A stretch of 60,841 bases of DNA from the NCBI GenBank assembly GCA_035760645.1, contig DASTSO010000093.1, positions 1 through 60,841 on the forward strand. Reading direction: 5' to 3'. The position numbers and the translations under genes are program-made. A model generated the notes under the pieces. The model was not told the DNA's origin, searched no databases, and saw only the letters and a list, made by a program, of their open reading frames with translations. Below, one piece after another: positions 9,009 through 16,262 of this stretch (positions within the stretch are counted from its first letter, which is position 1; the number at the start of each line of letters is the position of its first letter). The stretch comes from DASSTY01 sp035760645 (GTDB taxonomy: Bacteria > Gemmatimonadota > Gemmatimonadetes > Gemmatimonadales > GWC2-71-9).

Positions 9009-9680
9009 GTGAGTGAGAATTCGACCCCCGCCCGCCGCCGGCTCGCCCCCGAGGCGCGCCGGGCCGAGCTGCTGGAGGCGGCTTTTCAGGTCTTCACCGA
9101 GCTCGGCTTCGGCCGCGCCACCCTGCAGGACGTGGCCGACCGGGCCGGCGTGACCAAGGGGGCGCTGTACCACTACTTCGCCTCGAAGGAAGAGCTCTTC
9201 CTCGCCCTGGTGCGCGACCGCCTGGGGCCCCCGCCCGGCGTGTGCGAGCCGCCGCCGTGCCCGATCGAGGGGACGCGCGAGGAGATCCTGACGGCGCTGG
9301 TGGAGCGGCTCTGGAGCCACTTCCGGCAGCCGGGGCAGATCGAGCTGACCCGGCTCATGATCACCGAGCTGGCCAAGTTCCCCGAACTCGAGCGGATCCT
9401 CTTCGAGGAGGTCACCCTCCCGGGCCGGCGGCTCCTGCGCCAGGCGCTCCAGGGCGGCGTCGAGCGCGGCGAGTTCGGCGCCTGCGAAGCCGACGCCGTC
9501 GTGGCGATCATCCCCCACATGGTGATGGGCCTCGCCCTGGGCCAGCACGTCTTCCGCGAGGTGGACCCGGCCGAGCTGACGCCCGAGCAGCTCCGCGACG
9601 TGCTCACGCGGCTCCTGATCGGCGGGATCGGGCGGACCTGCGCCGGCGGCCGCCCCGATCGACTCCCTCCCTGCACCTGA
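9009..9680 (+). CDS. TetR-family repressor of the adjacent efflux operon
   Basis: The 223-residue protein begins at GTG 9009 with AGGAGGTGC just upstream. Residues 20-65 are a classic TetR helix-turn-helix, including FGRATLQDVADRAGV and KGALYHYFASKEELF. The remainder is the variable ligand-binding domain; its C-terminal tail is Cys/Pro/Arg-rich. It is transcribed away from the RND operon across the palindrome at 8925-8946, so it most likely represses both itself and the pump until a ligand binds. Ligand unknown. The hydrolase gene starts 11 bases after its stop and may share its transcript. Confidence 0.92.
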   Translation: MSENSTPARRRLAPEARRAELLEAAFQVFTELGFGRATLQDVADRAGVTKGALYHYFASKEELFLALVRDRLGPPPGVCEPPPCPIEGTREEILTALVERLWSHFRQPGQIELTRLMITELAKFPELERILFEEVTLPGRRLLRQALQGGVERGEFGACEADAVVAIIPHMVMGLALGQHVFREVDPAELTPEQLRDVLTRLLIGGIGRTCAGGRPDRLPPCT

Positions 9681-9691
9681 GGACCACCCTG

Positions 9692-10480
9692 ATGCGCCGC
9701 CGCTCGCAGTTGCTCGCGCTCGTCACGCTCGCCGCGTCGCTCGCGGCCGCTCCCCTCACCGCCCAGTCCGCCCAGTCCGCGCGCGCCGCGCGCGACGTCC
9801 AGATCCGCTGGCTCGGCCACGCGACCTTCGAGATCACCTCGCCCGGCGGGGCGCGGCTCCTGCTCGACCCGTTCATCACCGGCAATCCCGCCACCCCCGA
9901 CTCGCTCAAGCGCCTCGACCGCTACGCGGGCGCCTGGAAGCCGGCGGCGATCCTCGTCACCCACGCGCACTCCGATCACGCGGCCGACGCGAAGGCGATC
10001 GCCCAGGCGAGCGGCGCGCCGGTGATCAGCGCCTACGAGTACGTCGCCTCGCTCGAGCTGCCCGAGAGCCAGGCGCTGGGCGGCAACGTCGGCGGCGCCT
10101 TCAAGGTGGGCGACGTCACCGTGCACCTCGTCCCCGCGGTGCACTCGAGCGAGCCCGGCCGCCCGCTCGGCTTCGTGCTCGAGTTCGCCGACGGCCGCAC
10201 CCTCTATGACACCGGCGACACCTGGATCTTCGGCGACATGGCGCTCGTGCAGGAGCTCTACCACCCGAGCATCATCCTGCTGGGCGTCGGCGGCGGCCCG
10301 TACACCGAGGACCCGCGCACCGCGGCGCTCGCCGTGCGCCGCTACTTCAAGCCGGCGACGATCGTGCCGATGCACTACGCCACCTTCCCCGGGCTCGCCA
10401 CCGCGGCCCAGGTGCGCGCGGCCTTCGCCGGCGACGCGCGGCTCGCCGTGATGACGCCGGGGGAGACGCGGAAGTTCTGA
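9692..10480 (+). CDS. secreted MBL-fold metal-dependent hydrolase (UPF0173-like)
   Basis: The 262-residue product has a 24-residue signal peptide (cleavage near LTAQS). The mature part starts with VQIRWLGHATFEI, as in UPF0173 hydrolases. Metal ligands are visible in THAHSDH (about residues 90-96), AVHSS (about 151) and DTGDT (about 174), with a terminal His in VPMHYATFPG. It would be a periplasmic hydrolase of unknown substrate. ATG 9692 is chosen because it begins the signal peptide; no strong ribosome site is seen, which suits translation coupled to the TetR gene 11 bases upstream. Confidence 0.85.
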   Translation: MRRRSQLLALVTLAASLAAAPLTAQSAQSARAARDVQIRWLGHATFEITSPGGARLLLDPFITGNPATPDSLKRLDRYAGAWKPAAILVTHAHSDHAADAKAIAQASGAPVISAYEYVASLELPESQALGGNVGGAFKVGDVTVHLVPAVHSSEPGRPLGFVLEFADGRTLYDTGDTWIFGDMALVQELYHPSIILLGVGGGPYTEDPRTAALAVRRYFKPATIVPMHYATFPGLATAAQVRAAFAGDARLAVMTPGETRKF

Positions 10481-10510
10481 GCGCCGCGCGCCGCCCGCGC
10501 GTTCCCCCGC

Positions 10511-11584
10511 TCAGTCCGACGCCCGCTGATACTGCACCGGCCACGCCGCCGCGGCGCCGAGGGCCCGGGCCGCGGCGAGGGGCCAGTAGGGATGGCGCAG
10601 CAGCTGGCGCGCGAGCAGCACCAGGTCGGCCTGGCCGCTCGCCACGATCGCGTCGGCCTGGTGGGGCTCGGTGATGAGGCCGACGGCGCCGGTCCGGATC
10701 CCCGCCTCGCGCCGGATCCGCTCGGCGAACTCGAGTTGGTAGCCCGGCCCCACCGGGATCTTCGCACCCGGCACGAGCCCGCCGGTCGAACAGTCGATGA
10801 GGTCGACGCCGAGCGGGGCGAGCCGCCGCGCGAGATCGACGCTCTGCGGCAGGTCCCACCCGCCCGCGACCCAGTCGGTGGCCGAGACCCGCACGAAGAC
10901 CGGGAGCGCCGCGGGCCACTCGACCCGCACCGCGCGCGTCACCTCGAGGGTGAGCCGGATGCGGCCCTCGAAGTCGCCGCCGTACTCGTCGGCGCGGCGG
11001 TTGCTGAGCGGCGAGAGGAACTGGTGCAGCAGGTAGCCGTGCGCGGCGTGGATCTCGACCACCTGGAACTCCGCCGCCCGCGCCCGCCGCGTCGCCGCGG
11101 CGAACGCTTCCACCACCGCCGCGATCCCCGCGCGATCGAGCGCGAGCGGCGGCACCTCGCTCTCGCGGTACGGCACCGCGCTCGGCGCCACCGTCTGCCA
11201 CCCGCCCGCCCCGGGCGGAAGCTGCCGTCCCCCTTCCCACGGCGGCGCCGTGCTCGCCTTGCGGCCCGCGTGCGCGAGCTGGATCCCGGCGGCCGCGCCC
11301 TGCTCGCGCACGAAGCCCACGCAGCGGGCGAGCCCCGCGACGTGCGCGTCGCTCCAGATGCCGAGGTCCGCGGGCGAGATCCGCCCCTCGGGTGTCACCG
11401 CCGTCGCCTCGGCGATGACGAGCGCGGCGCCGCCGACGGCGCGACTGCCGAGGTGGACGAAGTGCCAGTCGGTGGCGAAGCCCTCCACGCTCGAGTACTG
11501 GCACATCGGGCTGACGGCGATGCGGTTGCGGAGCGTGAGCTCGCGCAGCGCGAGCGGCGTGAAGAGCGCGGGTGAGGCGGTCAT
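10511..11584 (-). CDS. old yellow enzyme / NADPH dehydrogenase (YqjM-like)
   Basis: A 357-residue flavoprotein of the OYE family. It shows LRNRIAVSPMCQYS near the N-terminus, the active-site HAGRK at about residue 105, HAAHGYLLHQFLSPLSNRR (His-x-x-His FMN and substrate motif, about 175-190) and the C-terminal AIVASGQADLVLLARQLL. The YqjM-type Cys in SPMCQYS that tunes FMN is present. Members reduce activated C=C bonds with NADPH in the cytoplasm. ATG 11584 is preferred over 11596 because GGAGGG lies 5 bases before it. It is convergent with the hydrolase, 30 bases apart. Confidence 0.93.
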   Translation of the reverse strand: MTASPALFTPLALRELTLRNRIAVSPMCQYSSVEGFATDWHFVHLGSRAVGGAALVIAEATAVTPEGRISPADLGIWSDAHVAGLARCVGFVREQGAAAGIQLAHAGRKASTAPPWEGGRQLPPGAGGWQTVAPSAVPYRESEVPPLALDRAGIAAVVEAFAAATRRARAAEFQVVEIHAAHGYLLHQFLSPLSNRRADEYGGDFEGRIRLTLEVTRAVRVEWPAALPVFVRVSATDWVAGGWDLPQSVDLARRLAPLGVDLIDCSTGGLVPGAKIPVGPGYQLEFAERIRREAGIRTGAVGLITEPHQADAIVASGQADLVLLARQLLRHPYWPLAAARALGAAAAWPVQYQRASD

Positions 11585-11627
11585 GGGTCCCTCCATCTGC
11601 TCGAGGGCTTCCGGCGCGGATACGCGC

Positions 11628-11666
11628 GAGCCCCCGGGCTCCCATGATGGGAGCCCGGGGGCTCTT
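11628..11666. terminator. strong hairpin, terminator-like
   Basis: GAGCCCCCGGGCTCCCAT (11628-11645) pairs perfectly with the sequence ending at 11664, followed on the plus strand by TTTGTC. It lies between two minus-strand genes, downstream of the secreted protein ending at 11770 and upstream of the OYE start. The T-run is on the plus side, so termination of minus transcripts would rely on the stem alone. Confidence 0.6.
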
Positions 11667-11718
11667 TGTCACGCGTCCCTCCGGCGTCGCTTCCGGCCGG
11701 CCGGCGGGGGTCAGCCCC

Positions 11719-11754
11719 GAGCGGCGACTCGAGCGGCGACTCGAGCGGCGACTC
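11719..11754. repeat. three tandem copies of a 12-bp unit
   Basis: GAGCGGCGACTC occurs three times head to tail (11719, 11731, 11743), just downstream of the stop of the secreted protein at 11770. Each unit starts GAG and ends CTC, so adjoining units form GACTCGAG motifs. No function is evident; slippage expansion is likely. Confidence 0.85.
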
Positions 11755-11769
11755 GCGCCGCGCCGGCGC

Positions 11770-12372
11770 TCACCGGCAACTGCTTCCCGCCGGCGGATCG
11801 TGCACCACGACGTCCACGCGCAGGTCGGGCGCCTGCACGTCCACCCGCGCGAGCTCGAGCTGGTCTTCGCGCACGCAGCCCACGCCGGCGAGGCGCGGGC
11901 CGGGCAGCGTGCTGTCGCGCGAGGCCTCGGCGAGGCGCTGCGTGAGGTTCCACGGGCGCTGCCGCAGCGCGTCGGTGATGTAGGAGCGCGCGACGCCGAG
12001 GACGAGCTGGCAATCGAAGCGGTCGGTCTGGATGTCGAGCTCCTCGAGCGTGATCCGGTTGGCGAGGAGCGCGGGGCGGCCGGCGAGCCGGAGCGCGCAG
12101 TCGAGCGGCCCGACCTGCGCCGAGCCGCGCAGGCGCACGCGGTCGCCGGCGCCGTAGAGACTGTCGACCCGCACCGTGACGCTGGCGCCGGGCCGGGGCG
12201 CGAGCGCCTCGGCGACGAGCGTGCGCGCATCGGCAGGGGTGAGCATCACGGTGACGGTGCGGGGCGGCGCCGCCGGCGCCGGAGCCGGCGCGGCGGCCAC
12301 GAGGCCGATCAGGGCGACACCCGGCAGCAGACGGGCGAACGGGCGCGGAAACGGGCGGAGGCGTACGGGCAT
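11770..12372 (-). CDS. secreted hypothetical protein, 200 aa
   Basis: The N-terminus has several Arg/Pro residues then a hydrophobic segment (about residues 17-32, LPGVALIGLVAAAPAPA) consistent with a signal peptide. The mature part is a beta-rich sequence with alternating polar and hydrophobic residues, including VRLRGSAQVGPLDCALRL and LEELDIQTDRFDCQL, and three or more Cys residues that could pair in the periplasm. No family is recognised. It lies 112 bases downstream of another secreted hypothetical gene and could share its transcript. Confidence 0.7.
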   Translation of the reverse strand: MPVRLRPFPRPFARLLPGVALIGLVAAAPAPAPAAPPRTVTVMLTPADARTLVAEALAPRPGASVTVRVDSLYGAGDRVRLRGSAQVGPLDCALRLAGRPALLANRITLEELDIQTDRFDCQLVLGVARSYITDALRQRPWNLTQRLAEASRDSTLPGPRLAGVGCVREDQLELARVDVQAPDLRVDVVVHDPPAGSSCR

Positions 12373-12424
12373 CGAGACCTTCGAGCGGGCGAACGGGTAC
12401 GGCGGTGGCGTGACGGCAACGGAC

Positions 12425-12454
12425 GAGCGGTGCGGCCCGCGGACCGCACCGCTC
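12425..12454 (-). terminator. 11-bp hairpin after the secreted protein gene
   Basis: GAGCGGTGCGG (12425-12435) and CCGCACCGCTC (12444-12454) are perfect inverted repeats around an 8-base loop, 30 bases past the stop at 12485. There is no T-run, so termination is plausible rather than certain. Confidence 0.5.
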
Positions 12455-12484
12455 GGGAAAGATGGCCGGCCGGCGCCGGCCGCG

Positions 12485-13165
12485 CTACCGCGTGATCCCC
12501 GCGAACCGCGCCGCCACGACGCGCGTGGTCGGCAGGTTGGGCTCGGACTCGGGGTTCACGAGACTGCGGTCGAAGTCGCCGGTGGGGGCGCCGATGGTGC
12601 CCACGGTGACCGTCTGGCCCGTCAGCCAGGCGGAGGCGAAGGGCCGGTCGGAGGGCGCCACCTCCCAGGTGGTGCCGTCGCTCAGGTCGACGTAGCGGCC
12701 GCCGTCGCGGACCCCGACCACCGACCATGCGAACACGCTCGCCGCGGGCACCGCGCTCACGATCAGCGGCCCGCGGGTGCTGTCCGGCGCGCCCCGGACG
12801 CCCCGGGCCGGGACGGCGGCGCGGGCCGGCGCGGCCGGCGGCAGGGCGGCGGGCACGGCGACCAGGTGCACGGTGGTGGAGGCGCGGGCCAGCTTGACCA
12901 TGCGCTGCGCGCCCTCGTCGGCCGCGAGGGCGGCGGCGGTGTGGCGCGCCACCCAGGCGGCCAACGCCTGCCGCTCGGCGGGCGAGAGCCGCAGGACGCC
13001 GGTCTCCTGCCGCTCCCCGGCGCTCATCAGCTGGTCGATCGGCAGCGGGCGGAAGACGCGCGCCTCCTGGGCGGCCGCCCGGCCGGGCAGCGCGGCGAGG
13101 GCCGTGAGAGTGAGGAGCGACGAGAGCGTGGCGAGGGCGAGCGGCGAGTGAAAGCGACGAGACAT
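12485..13165 (-). CDS. secreted hypothetical protein, 226 aa
   Basis: Residues 1-33 form a clear signal peptide (Arg pair, long Leu/Ala core, cleavage near RAAAQE). The mature protein begins VFRPLPIDQLMSAGERQETG and contains an Ala/Arg-rich helical part, a Pro/Ala linker and a C-terminal beta-rich part with GGRYVDLSDGTTWEV and a DFDRSLVNPESEPNLPTTRV segment. No family is recognised. The opposite-strand response regulator begins 149 bases away, so the intergenic region holds divergent promoters. Confidence 0.7.
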   Translation of the reverse strand: MSRRFHSPLALATLSSLLTLTALAALPGRAAAQEARVFRPLPIDQLMSAGERQETGVLRLSPAERQALAAWVARHTAAALAADEGAQRMVKLARASTTVHLVAVPAALPPAAPARAAVPARGVRGAPDSTRGPLIVSAVPAASVFAWSVVGVRDGGRYVDLSDGTTWEVAPSDRPFASAWLTGQTVTVGTIGAPTGDFDRSLVNPESEPNLPTTRVVAARFAGITR

Positions 13166-13314
13166 CGGGCACCTCCCAGCGTCATGACCTCGCCCCGGCT
13201 CGATGATCGCGCGGCCGAGGTCGTACCGGGCGATCGAGCGGCTCTTGATGCGGGCCCACGGGCGGTGCTAACCTGGGGACAGCTGCTGCGCTCTCCCACC
13301 CTGCCGGAGACCCG

Positions 13315-13704
13315 ATGCCCTGGAAGCGTGCCATCCTGGTGGTGGACGACGAGCCCGCGGTGCGACGCGCCGTCGCACGGCTGCTGAGCGCCGCGGGCTA
13401 CCGCGTGTACGAGGCGGCCGAAGGGGGCGAGGCCCTGCAGGTCCTCTCCGTCCATCCGGGCGCGGTGGATCTCGTCCTCACCGACATCCGCATGCCCGGC
13501 ATCGACGGCGCCCAGCTCGTGCGCTCGATCGGGGAGCGCTGGCCGCAGCAGCGGGTCGCCTACATGTCGGGCCACTCGGGCGACGCCCTCGCCCCCTACG
13601 ATCTGGCGGCGAGCGGCATCCCGTTCATCGCCAAGCCCTTCACGCGCGAGGAGCTGCTCGCCGAGGTAGCGGCCGCGTTGGAAGCCCGCCGACCGGGCGG
13701 GTGA
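13315..13704 (+). CDS. single-domain response regulator (CheY-like)
   Basis: A 129-residue stand-alone receiver domain. It has the acidic pair in VVDDEPAVRRAVARLL (about residues 10-12), the phospho-acceptor Asp in DLVLTDIRMPGIDGAQL (about residue 56), YMSGHSGD, and the conserved Lys in FIAKPFTREEL (about residue 107). It has no output domain, so it would act by protein contact, as in phosphorelays. No kinase is adjacent. Its last 65 bases overlap the convergent gene ending at 13640. Confidence 0.92.
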   Translation: MPWKRAILVVDDEPAVRRAVARLLSAAGYRVYEAAEGGEALQVLSVHPGAVDLVLTDIRMPGIDGAQLVRSIGERWPQQRVAYMSGHSGDALAPYDLAASGIPFIAKPFTREELLAEVAAALEARRPGG

Positions 13705-13957
13705 GGACGGGCGGGAGCCCCGGCGGGAAGACGTTCGCGTCGAGCCAGGCGATCAGCCGCCGCTCGGTCTCCTCGGGCGCCTGCCCCGGCACCTCGGGCA
13801 TGACGAGGTGCCGTTTGCCTTCGTTCATGAAGAACCACGAGGGAGGCACCGCCGTGAGGCCGCGATGCGCGTTGGCCACCTGCGCCTCGTAGGCGACGAA
13901 GTGGAACTCGCGACCGCGGTGCACGAGGCGGCGTTGCTGGACGGTGTGACGACTCAT
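13640..13957 (-). CDS. conserved-looking hypothetical protein, 105 aa
   Basis: Starts MSRHTVQQRRLVHRGREF, with GGAGGCGCGC just upstream of ATG 13957. It contains a compact motif series PPSWFFMNEGKRHLVMPEVP and ERRLIAWLDANVFP, suggesting a folded domain of about 75 residues, then a Pro/Arg tail. No signal or membrane segment. The tail overlaps the response regulator by 65 bases tail to tail. An 18-bp perfect inverted repeat lies 15 bases upstream of the start and probably controls it. Function unknown. Confidence 0.65.
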   Translation of the reverse strand: MSRHTVQQRRLVHRGREFHFVAYEAQVANAHRGLTAVPPSWFFMNEGKRHLVMPEVPGQAPEETERRLIAWLDANVFPPGLPPVLTRPVGGLPTRPLPRRAAPRA

Positions 13958-13971
13958 GCGCGCCTCCTGCG

Positions 13972-14020
13972 CGAACGTGGGAATCGGACCAGCTGCAATC
14001 TAGTCCGATTCCCACGTTCG
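13972..14020. repeat. 18-bp perfect inverted repeat with 13-base loop
   Basis: CGAACGTGGGAATCGGAC (13972-13989) is repeated exactly as its reverse complement at 14003-14020. The loop holds CAGCTGCAATCTA. It begins 15 bases upstream of the start at 13957. It could be an operator for a dimer or an RNA hairpin in the leader; no T-run on either side argues against a plain terminator. Confidence 0.85.
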
Positions 14021-14095
14021 TACGGTGGCGTGGCTCACCCGGGCGCCCATTCAGGCGCAGACGCCGCTCCCGGAGCGGCCCCGGTCGCGCGGGAG

Positions 14096-14124
14096 TTGCG
14101 CAACGGCCCGGAGGTGGGTATATT
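14096..14124 (+). promoter_or_regulatory. sigma-70-type promoter upstream of cspA
   Basis: TTGCGC (14096-14101) and TATATT (14119-14124) are separated by exactly 17 bases in an otherwise very GC-rich stretch. Transcription would start near 14131 and give a cspA leader of about 225 bases, or a short RNA ending at the hairpin at 14206. Confidence 0.65.
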
Positions 14125-14130
14125 ATCCGC

Positions 14131-14206
14131 TGCGACAGTCGGGCAGGTGCCCGACGCCAAACTCACGGAGATGCAGGGGGTCCCGGGTTCGCGCGGGACC
14201 CCCTTT
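14131..14206 (+). ncRNA. candidate small RNA or attenuated cspA leader
   Basis: Starts just after the promoter at 14096-14124. Hairpin one is GTCGGGC-AGGT-GCCCGAC (14138-14155). Hairpin two is GGGGGTCCC (14176-14184) with GGGACCCCC (14195-14203), followed by TTT, a fair intrinsic terminator. Either it is a roughly 75-nt RNA, or a cspA leader in which the terminator is conditionally read through. No RNA family is recognised. Confidence 0.5.
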
Positions 14207-14356
14207 CATGTTGCCCGGCGTTCCCGCCGGCCCCGTCGAGTCCGGCGCCGCCGGAGGTCGCAGCCCATCGTGAGGGCGAGGATCACGCTACTACGAGTAG
14301 TCGGCCCATGCGACATCGCCCGGTCCCGATTACCACACCACAGAGAGTCAGGACAA

Positions 14357-14566
14357 ATGCGCACGACCGGTACCGTCAAGTGGTTCAACGACACGAAGGG
14401 CTTCGGCTTCATCACCCCCGAGAACGGGCAGAAGGACTGCTTCGTCCATCACTCGGCCATTCAGGGGCAGGGCTTCAAGAGCCTCGCCGAGGGTGAGCGG
14501 GTGGAGTTCGACATCGTCCAGGGTCAGAAGGGCCCGGCGGCGGAGAACGTCACGAAGGTCGGCTGA
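14357..14566 (+). CDS. cspA: cold-shock protein, CspA family
   Basis: A 69-residue cold-shock domain, the usual length. Both RNA-binding motifs are present: KGFGFITPE (RNP1-type) and DCFVHHSAI (RNP2-type), after the standard opening TGTVKWFNDTKG. It binds single-stranded RNA and melts secondary structure. ATG 14357 follows AGGA at a suitable distance. The long structured leader from 14131 resembles cspA mRNAs, whose leaders act as thermosensors in other bacteria; that role here is inference. Confidence 0.96.
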   Translation: MRTTGTVKWFNDTKGFGFITPENGQKDCFVHHSAIQGQGFKSLAEGERVEFDIVQGQKGPAAENVTKVG

Positions 14567-14666
14567 GCTCGGCTGAGCTCCTCGGCCGCAGGCCCTCGCA
14601 GGACATAGCCTTCGGGCCCCAGGGACGCACGGCAGCCTGGGTGATCAACACTGCCACGACTTGCGA

Positions 14667-14701
14667 CCCGGCGGGTGCACCAGCACTCACCGGGCGTTTT
14701 G
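14667..14701 (+). terminator. intrinsic terminator after cspA
   Basis: CCCGGCGGGTGC (14667-14678) pairs with GCACTCACCGGG (14683-14694) in 10 of 12 positions, followed by CGTTTTG. It lies 100 bases after the cspA stop. Confidence 0.7.
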
Positions 14702-14720
14702 TCGTCGGGCGGTCCGCCGC

Positions 14721-15119
14721 TCAGCCCCCGTTGCTGCGCCGGCGCGACGCCTCCGGCACCGCGATGCGGCCGAGCAGGTCCATGAGGTCGGTGATGTGGA
14801 ACGGCTTGGGCAGCCGCGGGCAGGCGAGCAGCTCGTGGGGCCAGGTGTCGGGCGCCTGGGTCAGGTCGCCGCTCATGAAGACGATGCGGCCGCGGAGATA
14901 GGGCCAGCGGCGCACGAGGGCGTAGTAGAGGACGTCGCCCGGCAGGTCGGTGAGGCGGACGTCGAGCAGCACGGCATCCACCTCCCGCTCCTCCAGCACC
15001 CGGTGCGCGCTGTCGGCGGTGGCGGCGGTGAACGGCTCGTAGCCGTACATCTGCAGCGCGCGCACGAGCACCGACCGGATGGTCGGCTCGTCGTCCACGA
15101 CCAGGACGCGCGGGCTCAT
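14721..15119 (-). CDS. single-domain response regulator
   Basis: A 132-residue receiver domain. Visible are LVVDDEPTIRSVLVRAL (acidic pair about residues 8-9), the phospho-acceptor Asp in DAVLLDVRLTDLPGD (about residue 53), FMSGD and the Lys of LPKPFHITDL (about residue 107). There is no output domain; the Arg/Ser tail is short. Its ATG overlaps the TGA of the AraC-type regulator (ATGA, 15119-15116), so the two are translated together and probably act in one pathway. Confidence 0.92.
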   Translation of the reverse strand: MSPRVLVVDDEPTIRSVLVRALQMYGYEPFTAATADSAHRVLEEREVDAVLLDVRLTDLPGDVLYYALVRRWPYLRGRIVFMSGDLTQAPDTWPHELLACPRLPKPFHITDLMDLLGRIAVPEASRRRSNGG

Positions 15120-15943
15120 GACGCGGCCCACTCCGCCCCGCTCCGCTTCGCGAAATAGCGCTCCGTCGCCACCGCCACCGCCTCTTCGATCGAGAGGGAG
15201 ATGCGCAGCTCGCCCGCCGTGAGACCGAAGACCTCGCGGCAGTGCGCCTGCATCGTCTTCACCTTGCCGTAGCCCAGCTTGAGGGCGACGTCCTCCACCG
15301 TCGCGCCCGGATCGAGCAGCAGGCGGTGGGCGTAGAGCAGCCGCAGCACCATCATGACCGCCTTGGGACTGGGCAGCCCCGCGCGCAGGAACCAGCGCTC
15401 GCAGGTGCGCCGCTCGACGTCCACCCGCCCGGCCAGGTCGGCCACGGTGCAGGCGCCCACGCCCACGCCGAGCATCTCCGCCAGCCCCGTGCGCACCCGC
15501 TCGGGCAACCCCGCCAGCACCCCGGCCATCGACTGCAGCACCTGCTGCGACGCGCTCTGCTCGAGCTCGGCCGCGATCGCCGCGCGCAGCGCCGCGGGCG
15601 AATCCTCGAACGGATGGAAGACGGCGCGCTTCACCCCGCTGCGCCCCAGCGTGAGCAGCACGCCCGCCGTGCTGGGCTCGAGCGCGGTGTAGACGAGCAG
15701 CGGCAGCGAGGGAAAGAGCAGCCGGAGCCGCTCGATCTCGTGGCTGCGCGGCTCGCCGCTCAGCGTGGGATCCACCACGGCCATCGCGACCGGGCGGGCG
15801 CGGATCAGCTCGAACGCCTCCGCCCAGCGCCGCGCGGCGACGACGTCGAAGTGCCCGGCCGCGCCCCCCTGCAGCCGCCCGACCCGCTCCGGCGCGACGG
15901 CCGCGAGGATCAGATGTCGCAAACGGGGCCCTCCATGTCGCAA
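15116..15943 (-). CDS. AraC-type regulator with a degenerate receiver-like N-terminus
   Basis: A 275-residue protein starting at TTG 15943 in this reading. Residues 10-125 have a receiver-like alternation (ELIRARPVAMAVVDPTLSG, LPLLVYTALEPS) but no clear acidic pocket or Lys, so phosphorylation is doubtful. Residues 165-260 are an AraC/XylS double helix-turn-helix: VADLAGRVDVERRTCERWF and VEDVALKLGYGKVKTMQAHC followed by the usual REVFGLTAGELR. It is cotranslated with a phospho-acceptor receiver. The first 10 codons lie over a direct repeat, so the real start may be a later codon. It probably binds the repeats at 15914-15951. Confidence 0.82.
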   Translation of the reverse strand: MRHGGPRLRHLILAAVAPERVGRLQGGAAGHFDVVAARRWAEAFELIRARPVAMAVVDPTLSGEPRSHEIERLRLLFPSLPLLVYTALEPSTAGVLLTLGRSGVKRAVFHPFEDSPAALRAAIAAELEQSASQQVLQSMAGVLAGLPERVRTGLAEMLGVGVGACTVADLAGRVDVERRTCERWFLRAGLPSPKAVMMVLRLLYAHRLLLDPGATVEDVALKLGYGKVKTMQAHCREVFGLTAGELRISLSIEEAVAVATERYFAKRSGAEWAAS

Positions 15944-15951
15944 TCGGGGCC
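15914..15951. promoter_or_regulatory. two 17-bp direct repeats spaced 21 bp, likely regulator sites
   Basis: ATGTCGCAAACGGGGCC (15914-15930) and ATGTCGCAATCGGGGCC (15935-15951) differ at one base. Start-to-start spacing is 21 bp, two helical turns, the spacing of classic AraC-family half-site pairs. They lie at the start of the AraC-type gene and upstream of the divergent lipoprotein gene at 16027, so either or both may be regulated. Confidence 0.65.
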
Positions 15952-16026
15952 TGTTTGCGGGGGCGTCGCGGTGGCACCTTCCTGTCGTCGACCCCCTGCC
16001 GACGACATCGAGGAGACAGAATTCAT

Positions 16027-16230
16027 ATGCGCGTTCCCGCCACGCTCCGCCTGCTCGCCGCCGCCGCCGCCCTCACCGCGCTCTCGGCCTGCGCCGACTC
16101 GACCGCCCCCGAGGGCATCACGGCCGACACCGGCAGCAAGGTGACCACCACGACCACGACCACCACGACGACGACCGGCACCACCACCGACTGCGGCGAG
16201 ATGCAGGGTTGGAGCAAGTCCTGCCAGTGA
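16027..16230 (+). CDS. small poly-threonine lipoprotein, 67 aa
   Basis: The product has a lipoprotein signal ending in ALSAC (Cys22), then DSTAPEGITADTG, a run of 11 Thr residues (about 40-50) and a short Cys-containing tail, DCGEMQGWSKSCQ. The mature peptide would be a membrane-anchored stalk with two C-terminal Cys that could form a disulfide. ATG 16027 is chosen because it begins the signal peptide. It is divergent from the AraC-type regulator with the direct repeats between. Function unknown; the Thr run suggests a glycosylated or flexible stalk, by inference. Confidence 0.7.
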   Translation: MRVPATLRLLAAAAALTALSACADSTAPEGITADTGSKVTTTTTTTTTTTGTTTDCGEMQGWSKSCQ

Positions 16231-16262
16231 GCGTGGCGGGCGCGCCGAGCACACCGGCGGCC

